64,000 bases of DNA. Origin: Desulfovibrio gilichinskyi (GTDB taxonomy: Bacteria > Desulfobacterota > Desulfovibrionia > Desulfovibrionales > Desulfovibrionaceae). Below, in pieces: positions 34,656 to 43,811 of the stretch (the stretch's first letter is position 1; each line of letters opens with the position of its first letter). The stretch spans positions 124,001 through 188,000 of the forward strand of contig NZ_FWZU01000005.1 in assembly GCF_900177375.1 (NCBI RefSeq), in the 5' to 3' direction. The position numbers were made by a program, and so were the translations under genes. Under the pieces are notes generated by a model. The model ran no database searches, was not told where the DNA came from, and saw nothing but the letters and a program-made list of their open reading frames with translations.

Positions 34656-35432
34656 CTACTTGAGTTCCACAACGAGTGATAAGATTTGGCCATTGCGTTC
34701 CACATCAATATAGATTGCAGAAGCTCCAGCCATGGACCCGTATACCTGAAGAAGTTTGGTGGGGCCGGTGATCATTTCACCGTTGATACGCATCAGAACA
34801 TCACCATCTTCAAGTCCGAGTTTGCGGAGCATTGAATTCCGCTTGATGTTAGTAATACGGAATCCTTGAGTTTTACCGTTTTGAGTGTTCGGTTTAAAAA
34901 GAGCCTGACTGAGAAAAGCGTTAGGATCTTCGAGCACCGCAGAAGCTTCGACCTTATCAATGACCAGTTTGTTAGTTTTGCCGCGGACCAGTTTTAAGCT
35001 TTGAACCTGATCCCACATGGCAATTTTCTTTTCTTCGCGTCCAAATTTCCAGATAACATACTGAGGCTTAATTTCTGCAAGAGTCCACCCTTCGTACTCT
35101 TCCCCTTCGCGCATGATAACGGTTTCATTTTTTATTCTGAATACGGCCATGTCCACTTCGCCGGTCAGTATGCCGACAAGTGTCCATGTGCTTGGTGTGA
35201 CGGTTGCTTTTTTCTGAATTTCCGAAGGGTTATCAAGTCCTAAAATGTTGTGTTCAAGGATCACAGATGATTCTTTAGTTATTTTATCGACTGCAGATGT
35301 TGTGAAAGACTCTCCCAGAATCGGAGCAGTAGGCACCGGCAATGGAATATACGACGAAGCCAAATATGCAACCGCAAGTCCGAAAACAAGCGGCCATATC
35401 CATGCCGGGAATTTAGTATTTTTAAGCTCCAT
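34656..35432 (-). CDS. gspC: Type II secretion protein GspC with PDZ domain
   Basis: A 258-aa protein with one N-terminal membrane helix (about residues 9-27), a GspC-type periplasmic homology region (ILEHNILGLDNP, STWTLVGILTG) and a C-terminal PDZ domain (GFRITNIKRNSMLRKLGLEDGDVLMRINGE, described by position 192-222). GspC links the inner-membrane platform to the GspD secretin. It begins the minus arm of the secretion locus, 58 bp after the response-regulator gene. Confidence 0.88.
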   Translation of the reverse strand: MELKNTKFPAWIWPLVFGLAVAYLASSYIPLPVPTAPILGESFTTSAVDKITKESSVILEHNILGLDNPSEIQKKATVTPSTWTLVGILTGEVDMAVFRIKNETVIMREGEEYEGWTLAEIKPQYVIWKFGREEKKIAMWDQVQSLKLVRGKTNKLVIDKVEASAVLEDPNAFLSQALFKPNTQNGKTQGFRITNIKRNSMLRKLGLEDGDVLMRINGEMITGPTKLLQVYGSMAGASAIYIDVERNGQILSLVVELK

Positions 35433-35490
35433 GTTCAGTCAATATCCTGCAGTTATTTATCTGTTTTGAAAACTGTTTCATTTATGATTT

Positions 35491-36396
35491 CTATTCTTCA
35501 ATTTCAGCGTAAGAATGGTAGTTGTTTTTAATCCACTTGTCCATCCCCTTGGTATCATGATAAATATCCAGTCTTATTAATCTTTTCCTGAGAGTTTTGG
35601 CTGAACTATAATAGAAAAGACGGACTTTTCGCGATAACCTTGCGCTGAAGACATTTTGCGTGCCTTGAACCTTATGGATATTCATACCCGGAGTCCCGGC
35701 GTCCTGCACATCAAACCTTATAAGAGTTTCGATAACTTTTTTAAACAGTTTGAACTGTGTTGAGTAAAGTTTTTCGAGGTCTTCAATAAAGCTGGGCAGG
35801 GGCTCACTTTTGGTAAGAAGGGATTCAAGAATCTCTGAAATTTTTTCAAATCCTTTAGTGTCTGATTTGCCTTCTTTAGAAATCGATTCAAGCCTGCGCT
35901 GCTCGGTCTGAAGTTCTTCGACTTCTTGTTCCAGAAGATGATGATATCCTTTGATCTCCTCCATCTCATTCATGAGACTGTTGATTCTTTCCGCACTTTT
36001 TTTGCTCTTGCCGAGGTAAAAGTGAAGCATTCTCAGGAGGTGATCTTCAGTAACCGGTTTTGGTATGAAAAAAGTGAAAACATCAGACTGCGCTTCGTCT
36101 GTGGCTTCAGCGTCCATTCCTGTAAGTAAAATAACAGGGATGTAAGGATATTCCTCACGGATAAAGGGAAGTATTTCAACTCCGCTCAGTCCCGAACCTT
36201 CAAAGTGAACATCAAGCAGAATTACATCCGGTTCTTCTTCTGACTCTTTTAAAAAGGCCAGAAAAGAAATCGGATCATAAAAGGATTCATGTTTTTCAAG
36301 TAATCCTGCCTCACGAAGAATTGAAACGGTATATTCATGCAACCGGGGATCATCGTCCGCCAATACAAAAAAGAGTTGTTCCTGAACCGGACTCAT
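35491..36396 (-). CDS. Response regulator with coiled coil and RelE-like C-terminal domain
   Basis: A 301-aa protein. Residues 5-125 are a CheY-like receiver (acidic ADDD 13-16, phospho-acceptor D62 in VILLDVHFEG, conserved K113 in IPKPV). Residues 135-175 form a coiled coil. Residues 236-292 (GMNIHKVQGTQNVFSARLS..., RLIRLDIYHD) resemble the RelE/ParE-type domain found in toxins and at helicase ends, including the R-x-L-F-Y-Y strand and H-D-T. ATG at 36396 has AGGAG seven bases before it and overlaps the kinase stop. A DNA-binding output domain is absent. Confidence 0.75.
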   Translation of the reverse strand: MSPVQEQLFFVLADDDPRLHEYTVSILREAGLLEKHESFYDPISFLAFLKESEEEPDVILLDVHFEGSGLSGVEILPFIREEYPYIPVILLTGMDAEATDEAQSDVFTFFIPKPVTEDHLLRMLHFYLGKSKKSAERINSLMNEMEEIKGYHHLLEQEVEELQTEQRRLESISKEGKSDTKGFEKISEILESLLTKSEPLPSFIEDLEKLYSTQFKLFKKVIETLIRFDVQDAGTPGMNIHKVQGTQNVFSARLSRKVRLFYYSSAKTLRKRLIRLDIYHDTKGMDKWIKNNYHSYAEIEE

Positions 36397-37670
36397 GCTG
36401 TTTCTCCTGCGGGAAAAGCCCCCGCTGGGCCGAATGTACCGAGAGGTACAAGTATACATACTTCTAAACCTTTTGACCCAAGGGTCTCAGTATTTGAAAC
36501 CGAGATCTCAAATCCCATGTTGTCTCCGAAAAATTTTACAAAAAGAGTTCCCTGTCCCATAGCCTTTCCCTGTCGTTTTGATGAAGGAACGGCTCTTTTA
36601 AAAAGATCTTGCAGACTGTCATCAGCAACGCCGCCACCTGTATCTATAATTCTTATTCGCGCATTTTTTCCAACAGTATCTGCGATTACAGCAAGTTTGG
36701 GAATATATGTTTTAAACTCATCATTTCTTTGTCGCAGCAATTCTATCTGTCTCAGTTCCATTGCCGTCTGGCTGTTTCGCAAAAGATTAAGCAGAATCTC
36801 CCATGTCTTATACCTATCAATGAATATTTCTTCTACTCGTCCTTTCCAGCCGGTGAAATCGAAGGAAGCTTCAAGCCTTTTCTGGAATTTTTTCCGGTCG
36901 TTATCTAGGTTCTCTTTAAGTTGCTCAGCCAGTTCGTCAAGGGGTATTAGCTGCGGCTTAAAGGATAATCTGTTTTCAAGCCCCCGTAAATGTTCGATTA
37001 TGCTTTCTTCAAAAGGAGTTACGATCTGGTTATACAGTTCTCTTTCTTTCACTTTCGGAAGATCGTTGATTATCGTATGAATTTGTGATTTCCAAGAATT
37101 TTGAAGAACCATCAATTCATCTTTAACCATATTTGCCTGTACTATCATATCTCCGGTTAGTTTCTCCGTGGAGATCATGAGTTCCAGCTGTCTTCGTTTT
37201 TGCTGTTCTTCTTTAATTGATTTTTCTCTGGCAATTTTTTCTGCGTCCGCGGGTGATTTCCTTTTTGTCATTATAAACATGAAAATGACTGTTAGGACAT
37301 ACAAGACCATAAAAGATCGGCTTAAAAATAATTTTGAAGAGAATTTTCCCGTCATATAAAGCAGGCGTGAAAAAATGAAAGCAAAGAAAATATTAAAAAA
37401 ACCTACGTAAGTCATGGTTTCTCTGCCACCGATGCGCCATGAAAAATACAGACTGGAAACGACTAAAACTATGCAGAAAATATAATGCCTGATAGGATCG
37501 TCTACGTTTAAATCGAAAAGGATATACGCAAATATATAGAAGGCGGCTAAAAGCGGTAGTCGCCATCCTCCATTTTTAGTAGGGCTGAATATTTTTTCGC
37601 AAAAATTGCGAAAAGTTTCCCTAAAGTTTGTCTTTTCGCCGGAATCTGATTTGTGATTATTTCTTCTCAT
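36393..37670 (-). CDS. Membrane sensor histidine kinase-like protein
   Basis: A 425-aa protein with four predicted membrane helices (about residues 39-56, 62-80, 86-106, 118-136), a long coiled coil (140-195) and a C-terminal HATPase_c domain with N box LLNLLRNSQTA (N299), DTGGGV (343-348) and GQGTLF (372-377). No standard H box is evident; H227 in IIEHLRGLE is the best candidate. It overlaps its response regulator by four bases, so the two work together. Divergent from the plus arm of the secretion genes, 173 bp apart. Confidence 0.75.
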   Translation of the reverse strand: MRRNNHKSDSGEKTNFRETFRNFCEKIFSPTKNGGWRLPLLAAFYIFAYILFDLNVDDPIRHYIFCIVLVVSSLYFSWRIGGRETMTYVGFFNIFFAFIFSRLLYMTGKFSSKLFLSRSFMVLYVLTVIFMFIMTKRKSPADAEKIAREKSIKEEQQKRRQLELMISTEKLTGDMIVQANMVKDELMVLQNSWKSQIHTIINDLPKVKERELYNQIVTPFEESIIEHLRGLENRLSFKPQLIPLDELAEQLKENLDNDRKKFQKRLEASFDFTGWKGRVEEIFIDRYKTWEILLNLLRNSQTAMELRQIELLRQRNDEFKTYIPKLAVIADTVGKNARIRIIDTGGGVADDSLQDLFKRAVPSSKRQGKAMGQGTLFVKFFGDNMGFEISVSNTETLGSKGLEVCILVPLGTFGPAGAFPAGETA

Positions 37671-37843
37671 GCGGTCTGCCTGAGGTTATCCTTTTTTAAA
37701 ATAAATGTGATGAGTTGTTTTGCCGTAATACCGCCTTATGAGCAAGGGGGAGTTTTAGATCGGACTTGACTTTTACATGTACTCCCTTAGAACCGTTATC
37801 AAGTTTATGGTGGTTTATCGAATTAAAGGACTGGCTGATTAAA

Positions 37844-39220
37844 ATGAAAAAGAATTTTGCATTATTATTTATAATATCCTTAATGATTGTTTTTTCAGGA
37901 TGTTTCGGTTCCGGGAGATCTGCTCAGGCCCCGGATGAGCCAACTGTTGTTTCCGATGACAGCCTTGATGTTGCACACCTTGTCGGAAATAAACCCGTAA
38001 CTATCGCCGAATTGGTACAGTTTTCAGCTTCCCAGCAATATTCATCGCTAGACAGTATTTATAATCGTCCTCCTGAAGGGATGACCGGAAACTATTATGT
38101 CCAGCTTAGCGACGGAAATGAAATTGTTAATCTCGCTGAAAATGTAACAGTCCTTGTTCAAAAGGAAAATATACTTGCGGAAGGCTTTAAAAACGGACTT
38201 ATCCGAATCTACGGAGGGCCGGGTTGTTCTGCTGTCCAAACATCTTCCGAACCTGTAAACGATATTTCATGGTTTCCTGATTCTTACGTTTTAGCCGCAA
38301 CATCAGGGAATAATCCTTTTGTGGAAGTTTTTAACGTTAAAACCTGTTCACGTGTTTTGACGGCTGATGTCAACAGTACCATCGATAAGTTTGCCGTTTC
38401 TCCTAAAGGGTCGTGGCTTGCTGTAATTGATAAAGCCCGCAGGCTTTGGGTTGGTCCTCCTGTCGGTCCTTTTACTCAAATTCACAGGTTCCTTCGCGAG
38501 CCGCTTTCGCTGTCTTTTTCCGATGAAGAAGGGATTTTGATGGCAGTTGATGCCATTGGCGAGTTTGCTATGTGGAGCCCGCTCAAGGGAGTTCAAATTT
38601 TCAGGAGCAAAATTGAAGGCGGGCCTTTTTCCTCCGTCAAGTCTGACGGTCCGTATCTGGATATGACAACGGAAGCCGGGGATCGTTTTCGCTGGGATGT
38701 CGCGCAGCGAGTCCGGTCAGCATATAGTGAAAGCGAAAAAAGCTTTAAATTAAAAAACGGAGTTGTGTCATATATCTCTCCGAGAAAGAGGCTTTCGCGA
38801 AAAGTCTTTTTCAAACCTGTAGTAATAGAAGTCTCAAAGTCTCCATCTGCAAAAGCTTTTCGGGTTAATGACATTGATGGAGAGATGCGGTACTACTCTT
38901 CTGTTACCGGGGCCCCTCTTGAAGACCTTCAGGATCTTGCAGATTGGCAAAAGGTCAGTGTCGGTAACGATTATTCTTTTTCTGAACGAGGACGCTCTTT
39001 TATTTTGGCTGAACCTATTGCACAGCGTGAATTTCAACGGTTGTATTGCAGGTTTATTCCAAGTAAGGGGTATTTCCTTTGGTGGGATAAAGTCGCAAGG
39101 CCGGATGATTATTTCCGGTCGCGTGGTATGGTGCCGAGCCGCTTAGGTATTTCAAAGGATTCTCCTTTGAAATGGAAACCTCTTGAGGCCGGGAAAATAG
39201 ATATTCGGGATAATAATTGA
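37844..39220 (+). CDS. Lipoprotein with propeller-like repeats at head of gsp arm
   Basis: A 458-aa protein. The ATG at 37844 gives a signal peptide (KKNFALLFIISLMIVF) and lipobox FSGC, so it is a lipoprotein. The rest has recurrent strand-rich units reminiscent of a WD40/YVTN beta-propeller (LAATSGNNPFVEVFNV, WLAVIDKARRLWVG, LMAVDAIGEFAMWSP, MTTEAGDRFRWDV) at roughly 45-residue spacing. No enzymatic motif was found. It leads the gspG-N operon, 35 bp upstream of gspG; a role in secretion (for example as an accessory or scaffold) is inferred from position. Confidence 0.6.
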   Translation: MKKNFALLFIISLMIVFSGCFGSGRSAQAPDEPTVVSDDSLDVAHLVGNKPVTIAELVQFSASQQYSSLDSIYNRPPEGMTGNYYVQLSDGNEIVNLAENVTVLVQKENILAEGFKNGLIRIYGGPGCSAVQTSSEPVNDISWFPDSYVLAATSGNNPFVEVFNVKTCSRVLTADVNSTIDKFAVSPKGSWLAVIDKARRLWVGPPVGPFTQIHRFLREPLSLSFSDEEGILMAVDAIGEFAMWSPLKGVQIFRSKIEGGPFSSVKSDGPYLDMTTEAGDRFRWDVAQRVRSAYSESEKSFKLKNGVVSYISPRKRLSRKVFFKPVVIEVSKSPSAKAFRVNDIDGEMRYYSSVTGAPLEDLQDLADWQKVSVGNDYSFSERGRSFILAEPIAQREFQRLYCRFIPSKGYFLWWDKVARPDDYFRSRGMVPSRLGISKDSPLKWKPLEAGKIDIRDNN

Positions 39221-39255
39221 TAGGTTAATTTTACATTCTTAAAGTCGAGGCTAAA

Positions 39256-39717
39256 ATGGAAGAAAGAAAAAAACGTATTTTAGAAATTAATAAGAATCAG
39301 CGCGGGTTCAGTCTTATCGAATTGATGATTGTTATCGTTATCTTAGGACTTTTGGCGTCTATGCTTGTTCCTAAAATTATGGATAGACCTAACGAAGCAA
39401 GAGTCACCAAAGCTAAAATGGATATGAAAGCACTTGATTCAGCCTTGAAACTTTATAAGCTTGATACAGGCAGATATCCTACCACTGAGCAGGGGCTTAT
39501 GGCTTTGATTAAAAAGCCTGATACCCGTCCGGTTCCTCGTAACTACCGTAAGGGGGGATATCTTGATTCCACCACTGCTCCTGTTGATCCTTGGGGATAT
39601 GATTATATCTACAGAAGTCCTGGTGAAGAAGACCGCGACTACGAAATTATATCCCTTGGAGCTGATGGAATGGATGGCGGAGAAGATTTTGACGCAGACA
39701 TCAAAAGCTGGGAATAG
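39256..39717 (+). CDS. gspG: Type II secretion major pseudopilin GspG
   Basis: A 153-aa type IV pilin-like protein. Prepilin peptidase site: G17/F18 in [13 protein letters not shown] with Glu5 of the mature protein (E22). The C-terminus has GspG hallmarks: [38 protein letters not shown] and the calcium-site region [16 protein letters not shown]. It forms the pseudopilus shaft. GAGG precedes the ATG by six bases. Confidence 0.95.
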   Translation: MEERKKRILEINKNQRGFSLIELMIVIVILGLLASMLVPKIMDRPNEARVTKAKMDMKALDSALKLYKLDTGRYPTTEQGLMALIKKPDTRPVPRNYRKGGYLDSTTAPVDPWGYDYIYRSPGEEDRDYEIISLGADGMDGGEDFDADIKSWE

Positions 39718-39737
39718 ATTTCTTCGTAAGGATCTGT

Positions 39738-40166
39738 ATGCTTAAGCATTCAAAGCGAACCCTATCGGGTGGATTTACATTTATTGAATTATTGATAGTT
39801 CTTATAATAGTGGGCATAGGCTGGTTCACGCTTATGCCCAATCTTAATCTTGCGGGTAGCAAAGAAAAAGATTCTTTGAATCTTGTAAACGCTTTTATTT
39901 ATAAGGCTCGTTCTGAAGCTGTTGAAACGGATTCCAAGCAGACTCTTTATATTGATTTTGAAAAAGGTCTTGTGAAATGGAAAGACGGAGAAATAGCTCT
40001 CCCCGGAAGAATAGTCAGCGGGCATCTCAATGAAGAGCCGCTCGGCGGAGACGGTGTAGATTTTTCCATTTATCCTGAAGGTTTCAGCGATGAGGTCAGG
40101 CTTGTTTTTGCTGATGGAGTGACGTTGTCTCTTGACCCCTTGTCTGTAAGGTTTGTGGAGATGTAG
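39738..40166 (+). CDS. gspH: Minor pseudopilin GspH
   Basis: A 142-aa pilin-like protein with cleavage site G12/F13 (SGGFTFIELLIVLIIVG) and mature Glu5, followed by a hydrophobic helix and a small beta domain (LYIDFEKGLVKW). Its place after gspG and its length fit GspH, a minor pseudopilin of the shaft/tip. AGGA is six bases before the ATG. Confidence 0.85.
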   Translation: MLKHSKRTLSGGFTFIELLIVLIIVGIGWFTLMPNLNLAGSKEKDSLNLVNAFIYKARSEAVETDSKQTLYIDFEKGLVKWKDGEIALPGRIVSGHLNEEPLGGDGVDFSIYPEGFSDEVRLVFADGVTLSLDPLSVRFVEM

Positions 40167-40167
40167 T

Positions 40168-40533
40168 TTGCCGGATAAAAACGGTTTTTCACTCATAGAG
40201 ATTATCGTTGCTTTAACAATTGCGGCAACTCTTTCCATTACATTTTTAGGAGTGCAGCGGCAAAGTGTTTTGATGGCTCAAATTTCTAAAGATTCGTGGG
40301 ATGTTTTGAACCTTTCACAAGATATTCTTGCCCACAAGTATCCTGAAGGTCTGGCAATGGTTTCTTCCGGTTGGATTCCATGGCCCGGACCGCCAGAAGG
40401 ATCATTCAGGGTCGGCCTTGAAACCATTTCTTCCATAGGTGTCGGGTATTATTTAATAGAGACAAAGAGCGGCGGTTACACCTTAGGGTGGAAAGTTTAC
40501 CGCGTTTCTCGCAGAACTCGGAATCAGCGATGA
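40168..40533 (+). CDS. gspI: Minor pseudopilin GspI
   Basis: A 121-aa pilin-like protein with a very short leader: cleavage at G6/F7 in DKNGFSLIEIIVALTI, mature Glu5. TTG at 40168 is taken as start because GGAG (40157-40160) lies seven bases upstream; a TTG five codons earlier has no such site. GspI is part of the tip complex with GspJ and GspK. It begins one base after gspH and overlaps gspJ by four. Confidence 0.85.
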   Translation: MPDKNGFSLIEIIVALTIAATLSITFLGVQRQSVLMAQISKDSWDVLNLSQDILAHKYPEGLAMVSSGWIPWPGPPEGSFRVGLETISSIGVGYYLIETKSGGYTLGWKVYRVSRRTRNQR

Positions 40534-41114
40534 GTATTCATTTTGCTGAAATTAAGTGTTCCAGTTGCCGTCAGAGTGGTTTCTCGCTTGTTGAGGTGTT
40601 GATAGGGCTAGTTCTCTCGGGATTGTTGATGAGCATGGTTGCGATGGTTTTGGGACAATCTATAACCAATAATGAAGTTGTGCGCTCTAATGTCAGCCTT
40701 TCTTCCCGCATGTTCACGCTTCGGCGCATTCTGCATCGTGATTTACAGAACAGGAAGATTGGAGGATTTATCGGGATTGAAGGTAACGGCTTTACGATCG
40801 TTTCTACAAATAATCTTCTTGAGGATGGAGCTGTCGCTGTAAATGTGGATTGGGATTTTTCTGGAAATATGATCCGCAGAAGTGAACACTCCGAGCATAT
40901 TAAATATGAAAGCTCATTTCAACTTTTGCGCGGCGTGACCACATGGTCTTTAGAATTTTTAGATGGTAAAGATAATTCATGGATTTCTGCTACGCAGTAC
41001 AAAGCAAGACCGTTGAATCTAAAGTCTGCAGTAAAAGCCATGCGGTTGAATCTGTCATTTGAAGACGGGCAGCATATTTTGATTGTTGAAAGGATCCCTT
41101 ATGTCTATGAATAA
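40530..41114 (+). CDS. gspJ: Minor pseudopilin GspJ
   Basis: A 194-aa pilin-like protein; ATG at 40530 overlaps the gspI stop (ATGA). The leader ends at G17/F18 (CRQSGFSLVEVLIGLVLSGL) with mature Glu5. Length and position fit GspJ. Three cysteine residues lie in or just before the leader (SSCRQSG). Confidence 0.85.
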   Translation: MSIHFAEIKCSSCRQSGFSLVEVLIGLVLSGLLMSMVAMVLGQSITNNEVVRSNVSLSSRMFTLRRILHRDLQNRKIGGFIGIEGNGFTIVSTNNLLEDGAVAVNVDWDFSGNMIRRSEHSEHIKYESSFQLLRGVTTWSLEFLDGKDNSWISATQYKARPLNLKSAVKAMRLNLSFEDGQHILIVERIPYVYE

Positions 41115-42051
41115 GAATCATGAACAATCAAAAGGTGTTGTATTAGTTCTTGTTTTGGTTATTTTTATGGCCCTTTCAAGTCTTACTTTGATGACGATTG
41201 AGGTCAGCTCTCGCGGAGCCGCGGAAGCTTCCAGGATGCGCGGAGAATATGAAGCTCATTTTGCTGCAGAAGAGGTTTTATCTCTTGTTTATAGACAGCT
41301 TCGTGAAGATGATACTCCGTTTTCAGATTCATCTAAAGATAAATGGGCTAAAGAATGGAGCTCTGACGGGGTTTCTTATACAATAAGGCCTTGTAATGAA
41401 AAAATAAATTTAAATAAGCTGTCTGAAAATCAAGATCAAAAGAAAATTGTTTCTATCATGAAGAGCATTCTTCCAGGCGGGCTTGATGTTTCCAGATTGC
41501 TTGGAAGTTTGGGGAATTGGGTTGGTAAAAAGACTAATTCTGTTTTAGAAAAAATGGATAGACTCTATTATGCTACGCAGTCTCCATCATATGAGCCTGC
41601 GAATGGTAATTTAAAAACCCCCGAAGAAATTTTGCTTGTAAGCGGCTGGCGTGATTTTAATAGAAAATGGGTCGTGGATACCTTTACGGTGTGGGATGAA
41701 GGAAAACTTAATATAAATTTTGTTTCCCGTGATACTTTGCTGGCATTTTTCCCGGAATTAGGACCGAAAATAGACAATATTCTTCACTGGAGAGATTCAA
41801 GGGGATTTACGGATTTAAGTCAGATTATTACCGTCGCAGGGATTATGGCTGATTCAGATCTTTATCGGGATATGTTGAATTTTCTTACAGTTAAATCAAA
41901 TTTTTTTGAGGTTCTTGTCACTTCTGAAGCGAGCGGTTGTAAGGTTGTTAAGCGTTATATTATTTCACGCCCTGAAAATTTTCAGAACCAGCTTCCGAAG
42001 CTCATATATCAAAGTGATGTGTCGGTTACATTCCCTGAGATTAATAGTTAG
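41101..42051 (+). CDS. gspK: Minor pseudopilin GspK
   Basis: A 316-aa protein larger than the other pseudopilins. Its N-terminal hydrophobic helix (GVVLVLVLVIFMAL) lacks mature Glu5, as is known for GspK. The middle includes the saposin-like/helix-hairpin part (LNINFVSRDTLLAFFPELGPKIDNILHWR, about residues 203-231). It caps the pseudopilus tip. It overlaps gspJ by fourteen bases; AGGA lies before the ATG at 41101. Confidence 0.88.
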   Translation: MSMNKNHEQSKGVVLVLVLVIFMALSSLTLMTIEVSSRGAAEASRMRGEYEAHFAAEEVLSLVYRQLREDDTPFSDSSKDKWAKEWSSDGVSYTIRPCNEKINLNKLSENQDQKKIVSIMKSILPGGLDVSRLLGSLGNWVGKKTNSVLEKMDRLYYATQSPSYEPANGNLKTPEEILLVSGWRDFNRKWVVDTFTVWDEGKLNINFVSRDTLLAFFPELGPKIDNILHWRDSRGFTDLSQIITVAGIMADSDLYRDMLNFLTVKSNFFEVLVTSEASGCKVVKRYIISRPENFQNQLPKLIYQSDVSVTFPEINS

Positions 42052-42128
42052 TGGTAAGTAGCCAATTCTTCGGCTACTTCTGATAAATAGACAAACAGCT
42101 TTCTTACGGGTATAGGACAGAGCCATAG

Positions 42129-43244
42129 ATGGCCGCATTAAAACATATATATATACTTTCTTTTACAGGACAAGAACATCAATGGATGTTGTTTGACGGT
42201 GCAACTCTTTCCGAATCGGAAGGGCCTGGACCTAAAAATAAATATCCGGCTGTTGCGTTGTTGCCTGATCCCCTTTTTTTCTTTTTCAGACCTAAAGGTG
42301 TTACCAAATCCAGACATGCTAAATCTGCAACTTTAATGCAGATGAATTATTCCTTTCCGGATCATGGAACCGGTTTTAAGGTTTTGCGTCCTTCCGGAGG
42401 AGCTGTTCTGGGATACACTTCTCATGATCTCCTTAGCAGATTTCTTGATCAGCACAGGGAAGTTCTTTCTAAAGTTACTGTTCTTACTTCTGAGTTTGTA
42501 GTCTGCTGGCGTGCTGCGGTGGCAGAAGGACTGTCTGTTTGGAGCTGGAAAGGTCAGGGAGGGGTGCGCATTCTGGCTGCAGCCGAGGAACTTACTTATT
42601 TTCGCGGTGGTGATGAAGAATTTGATAATCGGTTCAAACGGCTGAATCTTGATGGTGAACCGGAAATAATTGAGCTTGAAAAAGCCTGTAAAATTTTTGA
42701 AGAGAAAAAGATTCGCTGGGCCAGATTAAATCTGCATTCAGGTGGAAGGTCTAAAGAGGATAAGAGTGCTGTTCTTGACTTTAAGCCGTTTATTATTGCA
42801 GCGATTCTTACAAGTTTAATTGGAATTTTCTTTATTGCAGGACAGTACCACCGTTGGCAGCTGAGTAAAGATGTCGCGAAAGAGTGGCGCGTTAAATTGC
42901 AGGAAGTTTATGTTTCGGCATTAGGCCCTGCGCCGGGTTCAGATCCATATGGAAAGATCCTTTTCAAGCTTGACCAGCTAAAAAGCGGTGGAAGCAACAA
43001 GGGGGTCGACGTTGTAGGGTTGCTTGCTGTGCTAAGTGAAAGTTCCCCTGCCGGTATTTCAATCGAAAGTATTAACCTTGGGGCAGATTCAGGGAATATT
43101 CGCGGTAAAGTCAGCACTTATGAAGATCTTGACGGCATGATGGAAAAATTGTCCGGTGCTGGCCAGTTCCATTTTGTTCTTGAGCAGGCCACCAACGTTC
43201 AAGGTGGTATCGATTTCAGCCTCAGAGCTGAGTATAATCGGTAA
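42129..43244 (+). CDS. gspL: Type II secretion protein GspL (divergent)
   Basis: A 371-aa protein with a cytoplasmic actin-like N-terminal domain (residues 1-215), one membrane helix (about 222-242, FIIAAILTSLIGIFFIAG) and a periplasmic ferredoxin-like end (PAGISIESINLGADSGNIRGKV). Sequence is poorly conserved but architecture and position between gspK and gspM fit GspL, which anchors the GspE ATPase. Confidence 0.75.
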   Translation: MAALKHIYILSFTGQEHQWMLFDGATLSESEGPGPKNKYPAVALLPDPLFFFFRPKGVTKSRHAKSATLMQMNYSFPDHGTGFKVLRPSGGAVLGYTSHDLLSRFLDQHREVLSKVTVLTSEFVVCWRAAVAEGLSVWSWKGQGGVRILAAAEELTYFRGGDEEFDNRFKRLNLDGEPEIIELEKACKIFEEKKIRWARLNLHSGGRSKEDKSAVLDFKPFIIAAILTSLIGIFFIAGQYHRWQLSKDVAKEWRVKLQEVYVSALGPAPGSDPYGKILFKLDQLKSGGSNKGVDVVGLLAVLSESSPAGISIESINLGADSGNIRGKVSTYEDLDGMMEKLSGAGQFHFVLEQATNVQGGIDFSLRAEYNR

Positions 43245-43304
43245 TAATTAAGAATCGTGCGATTTTAGAATAATATTTGAGTATAGTTTTAAAGGTATTT
43301 TTTT

Positions 43305-43802
43305 ATGGAACTGGAAAGATTTTTTATCTGGCAGGATTGGCCTGCTGAAAAGCAAAAGCTGTTCTTTGCCGCTCTTGTTGCTGCGTGGGGGCTTGTGCTT
43401 TTTATGATCTGGTCCGGTTTTCATGAAAGTCAGGTAAGCGAAGCCCGCTCTGTCCTTCAAAACAAGTTGCAATACAGTAAAACAGTACCGCTTGTTGAGC
43501 AGCTTAAAGTCGGAGAAGCTTCGCAAGGAGCTCTTATCGACCGTGAACCTATGACGGCAGCTCAGCAGGTTACCCGCGATTTAGGCCTTGATAACAGGCT
43601 TACCTCGCTTAGGCCTCTTCAGTCGGGCAGCAGCTCGGGGGAAGGCGTGCAGGTTATTCTTGAATCTTTGAACCTGCCTGAAATGGTCGCACTCATGCGG
43701 GATTTTAATGTCCGCGGGGGGCTGAAAGTTACCTCCTTTTCAATTAATCACAGGCTGGACACGCCGGATTTGGCAGATGTACAGATTATTCTTGTCAGGT
43801 AG
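43305..43802 (+). CDS. gspM: Type II secretion protein GspM
   Basis: A 165-aa protein with one N-terminal membrane helix (about residues 20-40, LFFAALVAAWGLVLFMIW), a short coiled region and a periplasmic ferredoxin-like end (VILESLNLPEMVALMRDFNVRGGLKV). It matches GspM in size, topology and gene order after gspL. GspM stabilises GspL in the inner-membrane platform. Confidence 0.78.
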   Translation: MELERFFIWQDWPAEKQKLFFAALVAAWGLVLFMIWSGFHESQVSEARSVLQNKLQYSKTVPLVEQLKVGEASQGALIDREPMTAAQQVTRDLGLDNRLTSLRPLQSGSSSGEGVQVILESLNLPEMVALMRDFNVRGGLKVTSFSINHRLDTPDLADVQIILVR

Positions 43803-43811
43803 GCTGTTCAT

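Noticed and set aside
36337-37080. Plus-strand open frame of 247 codons
   Set aside because: It lies antisense to the kinase and response-regulator genes, which have clear domains; composition is serine/arginine-rich as expected of a shadow frame.
43248-43526. Minus-strand open frame of 92 codons
   Set aside because: Antisense to gspM, which fits topology and gene order.
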